Of a stretch of 64,000 nt of DNA, positions 46,931 through 56,217 are shown in pieces. The translations under genes and the position numbers were made by a program. Under the pieces are notes generated by a model. The model ran no database searches and was not told the origin of the DNA. It saw only the letters and a list, made by a program, of their open reading frames with translations. How positions within the stretch are numbered: the stretch's first letter is position 1; every line of letters starts with the position of its first letter. Source of the stretch: Nocardioides sp. cx-173 (GTDB taxonomy: Bacteria > Actinomycetota > Actinomycetes > Propionibacteriales > Nocardioidaceae); the NCBI RefSeq assembly GCF_021117365.1, contig NZ_CP088262.1:4156501-4220500 (forward strand), in the 5' to 3' direction.

Positions 46931-48024
46931 GACCCGCCCCCGGGGACCGTCGCGACCAGCCGGAACCCCTCGTCGCCCGGGTCCACGACCAACGCACCGC
47001 CGGCGGAGACCACGCGGCCGCGCAGTCCCTCCAGCCCCCCGGTGCGCGACGACGGCCCCGACGGAGCTCCGACGCCGTCGTCGGCGATGCTGAGCGCGAT
47101 GCGCCCGCCCACGTCGGCGAGCGTGATCCGGCAGGCACTCGCGCCGGAGTGCCGCAGCACGTTGGTCGCGCCCTCGCGCACGACCCACGCCAGCACCTCG
47201 TCCGCGGCCGCCGGCGGCGCGACCGAGTCGTCGACCGTGGTCGCGATCCCGGCGGCGCCGAGCGCGCGTCGTGCGCCGTCCAGCTCCTCGGCGAGGGTCG
47301 GCGTGCGCATCGCGTCGACCGCCTGTCGTACGTCGACCAGCGCCTGGCGCCCGATCTGCTCGATGTCGGCCGCGTGCTCGGCCGCCGCGTCGGGGTCCCG
47401 CCCCGCGAGGCGGCGTACGGCCTGGGCCTTGACCACCATGACCGAGAGCGTGTGGCCGAGCAGGTCGTGCAGGTCGCGGGAGAAGCGCTCGCGCTCCTGC
47501 GCGACCGCGGCCCGCGCCAGCTCCGCGCGCGTGCGCTTGAGCTCGGCCACGGTGTCCAGCAGCGCGACGAACGCCGCGTTGGCCGCCCCCGCCAGCAGCA
47601 CGACGAAGCCCTCGGCGAGCATGCGGCTCGACTGGTGCGGAGTGACCGCCCACGCCGCCCACATCGACGCGGCGGCGACGACCGGGATGGCGAGCACCAG
47701 CCAGCGCCCGCGCAGCACCGCCGCCAGGGCGTTGGCCAGCAGCACCCAGACCGGCAGCCACTGGCTGCTGGCGTAGGTCGCGCCGGCGCAGGTCGCGGCC
47801 ACCAACGTGGTCAGCGCGAGGTAGGGCCGCGGATCGCGCCACGGAGGTCCGCCGGTGATGGCCGCCAGCGCCGCCGAGGCCGCGATCACGACGATCAGGG
47901 TCGCCTGGAGGACGACCTCGCCGACGCTGCCGTGCAGGTCGAGCAGCGGGCCGAGGAGAAGGACCGGCGTCCACACCAGCACCGAGGCGTTGCGCCGCCA
48001 CGAGCAACCGAGCCGGCTTCGCAT
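46927..48024 (-). CDS. Sensor histidine kinase (HisKA_3/NarL type)
   Basis: 365 residues. The N-terminal 150 residues carry four to six membrane helices (VLLLGPLLDL, LIVVIAASAALAAIT, YLALTTLVAATCAGA, WVLLANALAAVL). The dimerisation motif is ERERFSRDLHDLLGHTLSVM with the phospho-His, and the HATPase is degenerate but recognisable (VVREGATNVLRHSGA, SIADDGVGAP, GGLEGLRGRV). TAGCGT lies 7 nt before the ATG. It overlaps its regulator downstream, and the small DUF6069-like gene stops just before its start. Confidence 0.92.
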   Translation of the reverse strand: MRSRLGCSWRRNASVLVWTPVLLLGPLLDLHGSVGEVVLQATLIVVIAASAALAAITGGPPWRDPRPYLALTTLVAATCAGATYASSQWLPVWVLLANALAAVLRGRWLVLAIPVVAAASMWAAWAVTPHQSSRMLAEGFVVLLAGAANAAFVALLDTVAELKRTRAELARAAVAQERERFSRDLHDLLGHTLSVMVVKAQAVRRLAGRDPDAAAEHAADIEQIGRQALVDVRQAVDAMRTPTLAEELDGARRALGAAGIATTVDDSVAPPAAADEVLAWVVREGATNVLRHSGASACRITLADVGGRIALSIADDGVGAPSGPSSRTGGLEGLRGRVVSAGGALVVDPGDEGFRLVATVPGGGS

Positions 48025-48029
48025 GGTGC

Positions 48030-48452
48030 TCACGCTACGCGGCCCGCACGCCGGCGGCGCAGACCGAGGATCACCACGGCCCCGACCGCCACGTGCATCA
48101 CCGCCAGCGTCAGCCCGGCGGCCGGTGTCTCGGCACCGGCGGGGGCCGCCAAGGACACCGCGCACACGGCCAGTGCGATGGCGGTCCACACGCCGAGCGC
48201 CCGCGGCGTACGACGCTCCAGCAGGCGCAGGAGAGCCGCACCCACCACGGCCAGCACCAGCGCGGTCACGACCACCGATACGGGGCCGACCTCCTGGGCG
48301 TCCGAGCCGGAGCCGACCTCGATCTCCACCCCGGCCACCCTCGCCACGGCCCAGACCAACGCCGCCGCCACCGCGGCGACCGCCGCCACCGGCCAGTCGT
48401 CACGCCACCTGCCGCGCGCCGGTTCCGCCTGGTCCTGCACTCCCGCACGCAT
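48030..48452 (-). CDS. DUF6069-like small membrane protein
   Basis: 140 residues with four hydrophobic segments (PVAAVAAVAAALVWAVARVAGV, VSVVVTALVLAVVGAALLRLL, VWTAIALAVCAVSLAAPAG, TLAVMHVAVGAVVILGL) and the LLRLLERRTPRA loop typical of DUF6069. It ends 5 nt before the kinase ATG, and its tail overlaps the kinase -10 element. It may be co-regulated with the two-component pair. Function unknown. Confidence 0.75.
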   Translation of the reverse strand: MRAGVQDQAEPARGRWRDDWPVAAVAAVAAALVWAVARVAGVEIEVGSGSDAQEVGPVSVVVTALVLAVVGAALLRLLERRTPRALGVWTAIALAVCAVSLAAPAGAETPAAGLTLAVMHVAVGAVVILGLRRRRAGRVA

Positions 48453-48581
48453 CGCCTGCCTCCGTCCCGCGCCCGGTCCTGGGCGACGGGTCCACGCTAG
48501 GAGCCCCGGACCCCGGTGCGGCAGAGCCGGATGTGGGCGAACGACGCCGACAAATGTCCCACCGCGGCGCCATTCGCGCCG

Positions 48582-49187
48582 CTAGTCGGGCTTGAGGACG
48601 GCGACCAGGAAGCTCGAGCCGGGGTACCACGGACGCAGGTCCCACGAGGACAGGAGCAGGTCGGGCGGCAGTCCCGCGGCGCGGGCATCGGTCAGGAAGT
48701 CGGCGAAGTCGTAGCCGCGGGCGGCGCCGAAGCCGACCACGACCCGCCCCTCGTCCAGGACGTGCGCCCGCATCCGGCGCAGCACGTCCACGCGGGTGCT
48801 CGGCGCCAGGAACGTCATCACGTTGCCGGCACAGACGATCGCGTCGAAGCGCTCCTCGATCCCATGGGCGGGCAGGTCCAGCTCGGCCAGGTCGCCCACG
48901 ATCCAGCGCGGCCCCGGGTGGTCCGCGACGGCCGCCTCGATCAGCACCGGGTCGACGTCGACGCCGACCACGTCGTGCCCCCGGCGGTGCAGTGCGGCAC
49001 CCACGCGACCCGGTCCGCAGCCGGCGTCCAGGATGCGCGACCCGCGCCCCACCATCGCGTCGACCAGGCGGGCCTCGCCCTCCAGGTCCTCCCCGGCGGC
49101 CGCCATGCCGCGCATCCGCTCGACGTACCAGGACGAGTGGCCCGGGTCCGCGGCCACCTTCCGCATCCACGCGCTCTGCTCCACCAT
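48582..49187 (-). CDS. Class I SAM-dependent methyltransferase
   Basis: 201 residues. Motif I ILDAGCGPGRVGAALHRRGHDVVGVDVD (two adjoining blocks), motif II WIVGDLAELDLP, post-motif FDAIVCAGNVMTFLA and a C-terminal YPGSSFLVAVLKP strand. CACAAT 6 nt before the ATG supports a leaderless start. Acceptor substrate unknown; no neighbouring pathway points to one. Confidence 0.9.
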   Translation of the reverse strand: MVEQSAWMRKVAADPGHSSWYVERMRGMAAAGEDLEGEARLVDAMVGRGSRILDAGCGPGRVGAALHRRGHDVVGVDVDPVLIEAAVADHPGPRWIVGDLAELDLPAHGIEERFDAIVCAGNVMTFLAPSTRVDVLRRMRAHVLDEGRVVVGFGAARGYDFADFLTDARAAGLPPDLLLSSWDLRPWYPGSSFLVAVLKPD

Positions 49188-49248
49188 GCCTGCATTGTGC
49201 CGCCACCCCCGATCTCCCCCGCTGCCCGGAGGTGGGCCGGCGGGGTCC

Positions 49249-51609
49249 TCAGCGGTGGAGCAGGCCGCGGAACGACGGGCTCGACCAGCCCTCGCCCGAG
49301 GCTGCGGGCACGCTGGGGAGGTTGCGGCCGCCGTGGACGACCCGGCCTCGCGCGTCGGCGTACGCGAGCCAGGTCTGGGCGGGCTGGGAGCCCAGGCCCG
49401 GCCGGGAGTAGTCGCAGACGCCGCGCGGGAAGACCGCCTGCAGCCGGGCCCACTCGGCGTCGGTCAGCGGCACCAGGAGGAAGCCGTAGGCGCTGCGCTC
49501 CAGCGGCGTGAGCCGGCACGAGAGCCGGTCGTTGTGGACGTCGTCGCCGGCCATCTCGCGCGGTGTGCTCAGCCGCAGCTGAAGGGACTCCGGCAGCACA
49601 CAGTCGACCTCGTCGCCCGCGCCGGGCACCTCGCCGACGCCGGGCACGTTGGTGCACCGGTCGGTGAGGTCGGCGGGCTTGTCCTGGACGACCTTGCGGG
49701 CGAGCGGGACGGCGCGCCCGTCGCGCTCGACCCGGCTGAGCCACCGGTCCATCTGCACCAGCGCGTCGTTGGCCCAGCCGAGGTCGCCGATGAGCGGGAC
49801 CGCGCCGAACCACATCACCCGGTTGTCGGTGTGGCCCTGGTCGCGCCGCAGCCGCTCCTCGGTCCAGAAGGCGTGCGCGTAGTCGTGGGCGAGGCCCGGG
49901 TCCGGGCCGCCGAAGTTGATCATCGCGACCTGGTCGAGGTTGGTGGCGAGGTTGACCAGGCCGGTGCGGTAGGCGCGCGCCACCGACGCCGGGTCGCCCA
50001 CGGTGCGCCCGGCGATCGGCTGGCTGTCGACGTCCAGCCCGCCGAGCTTCTCGTTGAGGTCGAGGAACTGCGCGGTCGTGATCCGGCCCGCCTTCAGCGC
50101 CTCGAGCCCGTACTGGATCCCGGCGTTCGCGAACGGAATGCCCCCGAAGCCCCGCCCGGCCCGCTTCTCCTGCGGGGTCCACACCGACGACGGGCGCGGG
50201 CCGATCAGGTTGACCATGAGGTCGAGCACCGAGCAGCGCACGCCGCCCGGGTTGATCTCGGAGTCGTAGCGCGTCGCCGGGTCGCCGGCCACCGGCGCCG
50301 TCGTACCGCCGCACTCGTCCTCGGGGTTGAGCGCGGACTTGAAGAGACCCTCGTCGGCGACGACGGCGTTGAGATGCGTGAGGTGGCCCTCGACGTCGGC
50401 CATCTGGGTGGGCAGCCAGGCCACGCCCGGACCCCAGCGGCTCGGGTCCTCGAAGTAGCGGCGCATCAGGTGGTAGTCGGCGAACTGCGCGCCCGCGGTC
50501 AGCGTGTCCGGGTAGGAGCAGGTGGTGATCAGACCCTGGTAGATGCCGGGGTAGGCGTTGGCCACCGTGTGCTGGGCGATCGAGCCGCCGGAGCAGCCGG
50601 TGCCGATCGTGTAGCGGATCGTCCCGTAGCGCTCGACGAAGCGCTCCTTGGCCATCACCAGGGACTCGGCGTTCATCGCCACGTTGCAGTTGTGGCCGGT
50701 GTTGTCGAGCGCGGTCGAGATGACCGAGAAGCCCTTGCCGAGCGCGGTCACGTAGCTCTGGGTGAAGCCCGGGGTCTCCGCGGGGATGGTGCCGGAGTAG
50801 TCCTCCAGCGGCGGCGTCCCGGGCGAGTACGACGCCCCGCAGCCGCCGCCGTGGGTCACCAGCACCTTGCCGTTGAACTGCCGTTGCGGTCGCCAGGGCG
50901 CCCACGGCTTCCCGGGCTGCCACAGGGTGAGGATCGTGTAGCGGTCGCGGTCCTGGAAGCCGTCCTCGCGGCGGACGATGAACGGCACCCGCACGCCGCG
51001 GTCGGTGGTCGTCGTCGCCACGTCGTTCGGCGGGTTCGTCCGGTCGTAGGGCTGCAGCGCGGCGGCCAGGGGGTTCGTCGACCGGTAGAGCAGCGAGTAC
51101 GTCGCCGGCTGGTTGCACTGCGCGTCGCGCGCGGTCGCCTGACAGCGGTAGTGCTTCAGCTGGGGCCCGGAGAAGAGCGGTCCGCCCGCGGGGTGGTTGG
51201 TGACGACCGCCCGCGCCCGGTGGCCGCGCCAGCGCGCGGTGACGACGTTGCGGCCGACCCGCAGCCCGCGCACGATCCCCTCGTAGCGGCCGGTGGGGCG
51301 CACGGCGAAGCGCTTCGTGACCTCGCGGCGGCCCACGAACACCCGGATGCTGCGCAGCCGGACCCCCTTGGCGGCCGTGACCGCCACCCGCGCGTCACCC
51401 TCGGAGACCAGGTCGGCGCGGTTGGACAGCACCCGCACGATCAGCTTGCGGCGCTGCGCCGCGCGCGCGAGCGGCGTACCCGACCGGTCCTGGTGCGCCA
51501 CGGCTGTCGTCGGCGCCGGGGCCGGCGCCGCGTCGGCGGGTGTGAGCACGGGCGCGGCCACGAGGGGCAGCAGCAGCGCCGAGGCGAGGGCGACGAGACG
51601 TCGGTGCAT
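49249..51609 (-). CDS. Secreted DUF6351-family hydrolase
   Basis: 786 residues with a signal peptide (MHRRLVALASALLLPLVAAP, cut near PADAA). GGAGGAC precedes the ATG. An Ig-like N-terminal domain (IVRVLSNRADLVSEGDARVA) leads into an alpha/beta-hydrolase-like body with nucleophile elbow GTGCSGGSIAQH, GGGCGASYSPG upstream and many Cys pairs expected to form disulfides. DUF6351 proteins resemble extracellular 3-hydroxybutyrate-oligomer or tannase-like esterases. The substrate is not known. Confidence 0.83.
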   Translation of the reverse strand: MHRRLVALASALLLPLVAAPVLTPADAAPAPAPTTAVAHQDRSGTPLARAAQRRKLIVRVLSNRADLVSEGDARVAVTAAKGVRLRSIRVFVGRREVTKRFAVRPTGRYEGIVRGLRVGRNVVTARWRGHRARAVVTNHPAGGPLFSGPQLKHYRCQATARDAQCNQPATYSLLYRSTNPLAAALQPYDRTNPPNDVATTTTDRGVRVPFIVRREDGFQDRDRYTILTLWQPGKPWAPWRPQRQFNGKVLVTHGGGCGASYSPGTPPLEDYSGTIPAETPGFTQSYVTALGKGFSVISTALDNTGHNCNVAMNAESLVMAKERFVERYGTIRYTIGTGCSGGSIAQHTVANAYPGIYQGLITTCSYPDTLTAGAQFADYHLMRRYFEDPSRWGPGVAWLPTQMADVEGHLTHLNAVVADEGLFKSALNPEDECGGTTAPVAGDPATRYDSEINPGGVRCSVLDLMVNLIGPRPSSVWTPQEKRAGRGFGGIPFANAGIQYGLEALKAGRITTAQFLDLNEKLGGLDVDSQPIAGRTVGDPASVARAYRTGLVNLATNLDQVAMINFGGPDPGLAHDYAHAFWTEERLRRDQGHTDNRVMWFGAVPLIGDLGWANDALVQMDRWLSRVERDGRAVPLARKVVQDKPADLTDRCTNVPGVGEVPGAGDEVDCVLPESLQLRLSTPREMAGDDVHNDRLSCRLTPLERSAYGFLLVPLTDAEWARLQAVFPRGVCDYSRPGLGSQPAQTWLAYADARGRVVHGGRNLPSVPAASGEGWSSPSFRGLLHR

Positions 51610-51635
51610 GGGTGTCCTCCAGGGGTTCGAGAGGC

Positions 51636-52031
51636 CTAACGGCCGAACCGCCCGACAGGTACGCCGCCGCGCAGCGCGCGTGGGATCTCGGCCACCTCGT
51701 CGACCACCGCAGCCAGCCGCGCCAGGTCCGCCTCCGACGCCGGCGACTCGAGCGTCACCGCGTAGGTAACCCCCGTCGAGCGCCACTCCTCGTCGAACCC
51801 GCCGTCGGCCTCGACGACGATCCCATCCACCCGCACCCCGAGCCGCTCGGCCTCACGGTAGGTGTCGTTGAGGACGCACAGCGCCACCGACAGGTGCATC
51901 ACCTGCGCGCCATTCGCCGCCGGGCCCGCCACCACGCCCTCCTCGGTCCAGGCGTGGGCGAGCACCACGCCACGTTCCGCACGCAGGCTCCCTGCTGTCG
52001 CGCGGACACCGAACGGTGACAGGTCCATCAT
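51636..52031 (-). CDS. OsmC-family protein
   Basis: 131 residues with the OsmC fold pattern: AANGAQVMHLSVALCVLNDTYREAERLGVRVDGIVVEADGG (long helix pair and strand, written continuously from two blocks) and a C-terminal LARLAAVVDEVAEIPRALRGG helix. Only one Cys (ALCVLND) is present, so the two-Cys peroxidase chemistry of Ohr/OsmC is probably lost. TAGGAG precedes two adjacent ATGs; the second (52028) has better spacing. It lies 26 nt upstream of the DUF6351 gene, possibly the same transcript. Confidence 0.75.
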   Translation of the reverse strand: MMDLSPFGVRATAGSLRAERGVVLAHAWTEEGVVAGPAANGAQVMHLSVALCVLNDTYREAERLGVRVDGIVVEADGGFDEEWRSTGVTYAVTLESPASEADLARLAAVVDEVAEIPRALRGGVPVGRFGR

Positions 52032-52318
52032 GGGCTCCTATCAGTTGCGCTGGTGGACGCTAGGTTCTCGCTCGATGCTCGCCTCCACAAGAGCCAACCC
52101 GTAGAAGCTCCGGGGGCTCCGACATCCGTCGTCATCGTTCCGCCATGATCGCTGCCGGAGCCTGACCGTCGGCGTCTCTGGGCGCTCGTCGGCTGTCCTT
52201 ATAGGGCGCGTCCTACCGCCCACTATGGGCGCCCCACAGCGCCCGGAAAGGTAGGCCGACCCAGCGCCACGGCGCACCGTCATCGTCCACACTGGACGAG
52301 CCGTGCCCGCCGGGTGCG
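52032..52318. other. Gene-free stretch at the left edge of the accessory region
   Basis: 287 nt with no convincing reading frame. It holds the leader of the OsmC gene, followed by visibly AT-richer sequence with GGGCGC/GCGCCC short inverted repeats around 52204-52235. Probably the junction between core and accessory DNA. Confidence 0.4.
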
Positions 52319-54391
52319 CTAGCCATCTATGTCAGCGACCAAGCTGGTGGGCGGGTCGAGCCAGTCGGATCGCGTCCGGAGTCGATTGCTCATTCCTTGG
52401 ATGTCCGGGTATAGCAGCGCTGCCGTGTAGCCGTACGTTCGGTCGAGCATTTCCCTGATCTCCGCCTTCGCCTTTGCGGTAATCCGGAAACTGAACAGCG
52501 GAGCCAGTCTGGCGTTCGTCGCTCGCGGACGACTGTGCGGATGCGTTGGCCTCGCGTAGATCGACATCGATGCGGCGACGTCCACCGCGCTCCAATGACG
52601 CCCATTTGTCCCCGATCGGAACAGGAGGGTCTCTCGGGTCAACATCGGCACGCCCTCAAGCAGGAAGGCCGCGTTCTGCGCCGCGATCCGTGCGTCATAG
52701 GCAGGGGGAATCCAGATCCTTCGCCTGGACCCGGTACCCCAATCTGCTGCGGCACGTTCCTCCGCCGAGCCATACGTCCAAAACGGATAGCGACTACCGG
52801 CGAGAACCTCGCTGATCACCGGTTGGCCGGCGGGAGACTCGGCTCCCTCAGTCACGGGTCCGGTTGCCAATGCAAACAGACGCGCATCAGAGGCGTCGGC
52901 GATGCCAGCCTCGACAGCGAACCACGTGGCGATGAGCGGATTTCGTGTGACATCGAGCAGCCGGGTCGGCCCGCCGTGGTGTTGCAGACGAGCGAAGAGT
53001 TCAAGCGCCGAAGTCTCGGACATCCGCCACTCAACCGCTTCGTCGAGCACTCCCAGCTCAGCAGCGAGCATGGCCTCCTCGTCAGGGAACCTCTGAATGG
53101 ATGAGTCCTCGCCGGGACTGGGCGAGTCCACCACGAGTCGGTGGGCCATGAGTCGCCGGTACAGGCTGCTGTGCAAACCCCAATTGGCGTCCTGCTGTCC
53201 ACGCCATACGAAACGTAAATCGTGATTCTTGGCGGCCAGCGCCTGCACCTCGCTGGTCAGCCCGGCGAACGACTCGATCACCACCTCATGAGCACCGAAG
53301 AAACTGCCCGGGCCCGAATACTCGGGCGAGAACGTACCTTCCGATGGAATGGCTCGATGCGCGTCCGGCGCGTCCGGCGCGGTCGGCGCGGTCGGCTCGA
53401 CGGCAATTTCGGGCTTGACACGCTCGCGCTGGAGAGCAATCCTCAGCGCCGGATCAGGACCGAGGGCTCCCGCCCAGTTTGCTTGCCTCCGAGCGGCCGC
53501 GCTGACCGTCGACGAGACCTCGGGACTGAGAACGGCACGCTTGGCAGCATCCGCGAGGGCATTATCGACGGCGTTCGTGATGGCTGGGGAACCGAAGCCG
53601 CTCAGCCCCGCAAGGCCACCGATCCCGGTGACGTTACGCCGGGCCGCCTCAGCGATCGCGGATGTGACGTTGGGGCTAAGCACGGCACGCTTGGCAGCAT
53701 CCGCGAGGGCATTATCGACGGCGTTCGTGATGGCTGGGGAACCGAAGCCGCTCAGCCCCGCAAGGCCACCGATCCCGGTGACGTTACGCCGGGCCGCCTC
53801 AGCGATCGCGGATGTGACGTTGGGGCTAAGCACGGCACGCTTGGCAGCATCCGCGAGAGCATTATCGACGGCGTTCGTGATGGCTGGGGAACCGAAGCCG
53901 CTCAGCCCCGCAAGGCCACCGATCCCGGTGACGTTACGCCGGGCCGCCTCAGCGATCGCGGATGTGACGTCGGGGCTAAGCACGGCACGCTTGGCAGCAT
54001 CCGCGAGAGCATTATCGACGGCGTTCGTGATGGCTGGGGAACCGAAGCCGCTCAGCCCCGCAAGGCCACCGATCCCGGTGACGTTACGCCGGGCCGCCTC
54101 AGCGATCGCGGATGTGACGTCGGGGCTAAGCACGGCACGCTTGGCAGCATCCGCGAGAGCGGTATCGACGGCGTTCGTGATGGCGGGGCTACTGAAGCCC
54201 GCGAGGCCGGATAGGCCACCGAGTCCGTCAATGTCGCGCCGAATAGCAGCCCTAATAGCGGACGTGACATCCGGAGTTGCCGCCGCACGACGAGCGGCGT
54301 CCGCGAGCGCCGTATCGACGGCTTTCGTAGATTGTTCCTTCAGGTCATCGTCGGTCCCACTCGGGGGTTCATCCGGCTCAACCTGAGACAC
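52319..54391 (-). CDS. FRG-domain protein with 50-residue tandem repeats
   Basis: 690 residues. Residues 20-310 consist of 50-residue repeats (AITNAVDNALADAAKRAVLS then PDVTSAIAEAARRNVTGIGG then LAGLSGFGSP): four almost identical, one degenerate copy on each side. A Pro/Ala-rich linker leads to an FRG domain (RFVWRGQQDANWGLHSSLYRR at about 393; LQHHGGPTRLLDVTRNPLIATWFA). FRG domains occur in phage-defence and toxin-like proteins; the core is an RG-containing predicted enzyme. The GTG start has TAGGTT 6 nt upstream. No signal peptide. The base composition is lower in GC than flanking genes. Function unknown; defence role is inferred. Confidence 0.85.
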   Translation of the reverse strand: MSQVEPDEPPSGTDDDLKEQSTKAVDTALADAARRAAATPDVTSAIRAAIRRDIDGLGGLSGLAGFSSPAITNAVDTALADAAKRAVLSPDVTSAIAEAARRNVTGIGGLAGLSGFGSPAITNAVDNALADAAKRAVLSPDVTSAIAEAARRNVTGIGGLAGLSGFGSPAITNAVDNALADAAKRAVLSPNVTSAIAEAARRNVTGIGGLAGLSGFGSPAITNAVDNALADAAKRAVLSPNVTSAIAEAARRNVTGIGGLAGLSGFGSPAITNAVDNALADAAKRAVLSPEVSSTVSAAARRQANWAGALGPDPALRIALQRERVKPEIAVEPTAPTAPDAPDAHRAIPSEGTFSPEYSGPGSFFGAHEVVIESFAGLTSEVQALAAKNHDLRFVWRGQQDANWGLHSSLYRRLMAHRLVVDSPSPGEDSSIQRFPDEEAMLAAELGVLDEAVEWRMSETSALELFARLQHHGGPTRLLDVTRNPLIATWFAVEAGIADASDARLFALATGPVTEGAESPAGQPVISEVLAGSRYPFWTYGSAEERAAADWGTGSRRRIWIPPAYDARIAAQNAAFLLEGVPMLTRETLLFRSGTNGRHWSAVDVAASMSIYARPTHPHSRPRATNARLAPLFSFRITAKAKAEIREMLDRTYGYTAALLYPDIQGMSNRLRTRSDWLDPPTSLVADIDG
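53465..54334 (-). repeat. 150-bp tandem repeats encoding the FRG N-domain
   Basis: Period exactly 150 bp (50 codons). Near-identical units at 54035-54184, 53885-54034, 53735-53884 and 53585-53734, with diverged units at 54185-54334 and about 53465-53584. The central copies differ by only a few bases, so the expansion is recent. Confidence 0.92.
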
Positions 54392-54689
54392 GCAGCCAAC
54401 CTACTGGAACTGCACCTGGTGCGTTGTAGAAGTGGATCGCTTCCGCGAAGGGCGAGGACATCCACGGTCGGAGTAGCGACAAGCCTTCGCGCTCCCTGCG
54501 GCGGATACAGCGTCTTCTCAGACGCAGGGTCCAGTCGCCACTCTGGCTCGGCGCGGAGGGCCTCCACTACCCACTCCCCACGTGCGCAAGTACCAGCGTC
54601 GTTCCGCCGCGTCAGAGGCGTTCGCGGCGGGGTTGCATGACCTGGACTCGGGCTGCACGCGGAGGGGTCCTTCAGGACGCCACAAGCCG
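54392..54689. other. Spacer between the FRG gene and the Abi_C-like remnant
   Basis: 298 nt. Its left end carries the FRG promoter (TAGGTT on the minus strand at 54398-54403). I see no credible coding frame or strong hairpin in the rest. Confidence 0.4.
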
Positions 54690-55606
54690 CTACGCGCATG
54701 CGCGTCTGAAGGCTTCCTCCTTCACCGCCATCGAGATGCTGATCGCGAGGTGGACCGCCGTCCGCGCCTCGGTCACCGAGTTCGATTCTTCGTCCTGGCC
54801 GTGGCGGGCCTTCTGCCCGTACGCGATGGTGCGGGCCATCTGGATGATCGTCTGCGCGCCGTCTAATTTGTGGTGCCTGCTTGGGTCGAAAGTCGCGCGC
54901 GATTCCTCGATCACTAGCTCCCACTTCGACGGCTTGGCATCGAAGATCTCAATCAGCTTGAGAAGACTCGTGTTTGAGTCACTTGGCGTGATCACCGGCC
55001 GCAGGGCGGCCTCCGCAGCCTTGAACGCCGACTGGAACGCGTCGTCAGGGCGGGCGTCGACGCCGTAGGCGGCGTTCCAAGCCCTCGTCAGCAGTTGGCT
55101 CACCGCCTCGGGTGCCTCGGCGACAGCGAACTCGATCTCTTGCCGCGCGGCGGGCGGGACCCGAAACTCCAAGCCGCGCAAGTCCGCTGTGACGGCGTAG
55201 CCCGAATTGCCTCGCTCAGTCGGCGTTCGAGCTCGCCGGCCTTGGAATCGTTGGGGACGTGCTTCAGGAGGGCGCGAACGACGCTCAATTGGAACGTGGG
55301 CTTCTTGCACAACGTCTCGATGGCGTCCTGGATCTCGTATGGCGGGCCGCCTTCGGGAAGGCGCGTCACGTCCATACGTAGGGCACTGGCTACGACCGAG
55401 GCAGGTTGACTGCCGTGTCCCTGAATGGCGCTATTCAGGTGATGGTTGGTCCACGTCCAAAGTTCTTGCTTCAGGTGCTTGGGCACGTCGTAGTAGACGG
55501 GTTCCAGCTCTTCGCGGAGGTTCCTCGGTTGGATCCCACACCATACCCAGCAGAGTAGGGCCTGAGGCCGACGGTCATCTCTGACACGGGGTCTGCACGA
55601 GTTCAA
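54690..55606 (-). pseudogene. Frameshifted Abi_C-like gene
   Basis: Two overlapping minus-strand frames read as one protein. The 5' part runs to LKHVPNDSKAGELERRLSEAI. The 3' part resumes at GYAVTADLRGLEFRVPPAAR and continues to the TAG at 54692-54690. The switch lies near 55200-55215 and needs a 1-nt shift. The 3' part resembles abortive-infection C-terminal domains (AFKAAEAALRPVITPSDSNT, KWELVIEES, YGQKARHG, VTEARTAVHLAISISMAV). The 5' end also lacks a good ATG; only TTG or internal codons are in frame. Either a decayed gene or a sequencing error. Order with FRG suggests an old defence locus. Confidence 0.6.
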
Positions 55607-55735
55607 GTCGGTCGAACTAGCCCATTTCCCGCCATCCGGCTAGTGCGTGAGTTCGAACGTGTGGACATGCCGACGAGCGCGTGAGTGCGCGAACCTGGGG
55701 AACGGCGCAGGCCACTTGAGGAACCAGGGAGAGGC

Positions 55736-56011
55736 TTAGAGGCACTCGGGATGGGCCCACTCGACAGGACCCGACTCACTCGGCGTCGGTTTCTTCGGGT
55801 CGCCCCTAGGCGTCTCTGGCTCGTCTGCTTCAAGACGGTCGAGTTCTGCAATCTTTGCCTCACTCCGGTCCCGAAGCTTGCGGACCCCCCAAACGCCGCC
55901 GGTGATCATGGCGCCGACACCCAGAGTCACGAGGCTGCCGACTACCCCGCCCTGCTTCGCGCCGTCGCTGAAGCCCTTGTGATAGCCGTGTCCCCATGCT
56001 GGATTCCCCAT
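55736..56011 (-). CDS. Small single-helix membrane protein
   Basis: 91 residues: a short polar N-terminus (MGNPAWGHGYHKGFSDGAKQ), one Gly-rich membrane segment (GVVGSLVTLGVGAMITGGVWG), then a charged coiled-coil-like and Pro-rich tail. CAGGAGG lies 9 nt before the ATG. No family recognised. Stands alone in the accessory region. Confidence 0.65.
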   Translation of the reverse strand: MGNPAWGHGYHKGFSDGAKQGGVVGSLVTLGVGAMITGGVWGVRKLRDRSEAKIAELDRLEADEPETPRGDPKKPTPSESGPVEWAHPECL

Positions 56012-56217
56012 GCGTCCTGACCTCCTGTCGCGAGTGCCATCCTGGCACAGGACACGGATCCTGATTCAGGACACAGTTGTCGGGAGGGAGCATGGATCTA
56101 GCTCTTCGCCCGGCCGAGGCGCGCGTGATTGCGCCGCCCGCCGGACGCGCCTTCCCACCGCGGAGACGGCGGAGCGCATCGATCTGTACCGTCAAGGGTT
56201 CAACAGCAGGAGGAACC
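56012..56217. other. Spacer with divergent ribosome sites
   Basis: 206 nt between two divergent small genes. It contains an imperfect repeat CAGGACAC...CAGGACAC (56049-56076) and AGGAGG sites at both ends. No other gene seen. Confidence 0.4.

Noticed and set aside
52041..52292. 83-codon minus-strand open frame upstream of the FRG gene
   Set aside because: No ribosome site, no leaderless -10 at the right spacing, and random-looking composition.
53465..54334. Possible CRISPR array
   Set aside because: The 150-bp units are contiguous, lack spacers, and encode protein repeats in frame.
53222..54386. Plus-strand open frames with apparent tandem protein repeats
   Set aside because: They arise because the 150-bp repeats keep all frames open; the minus-strand FRG frame has the recognisable domain and a promoter.
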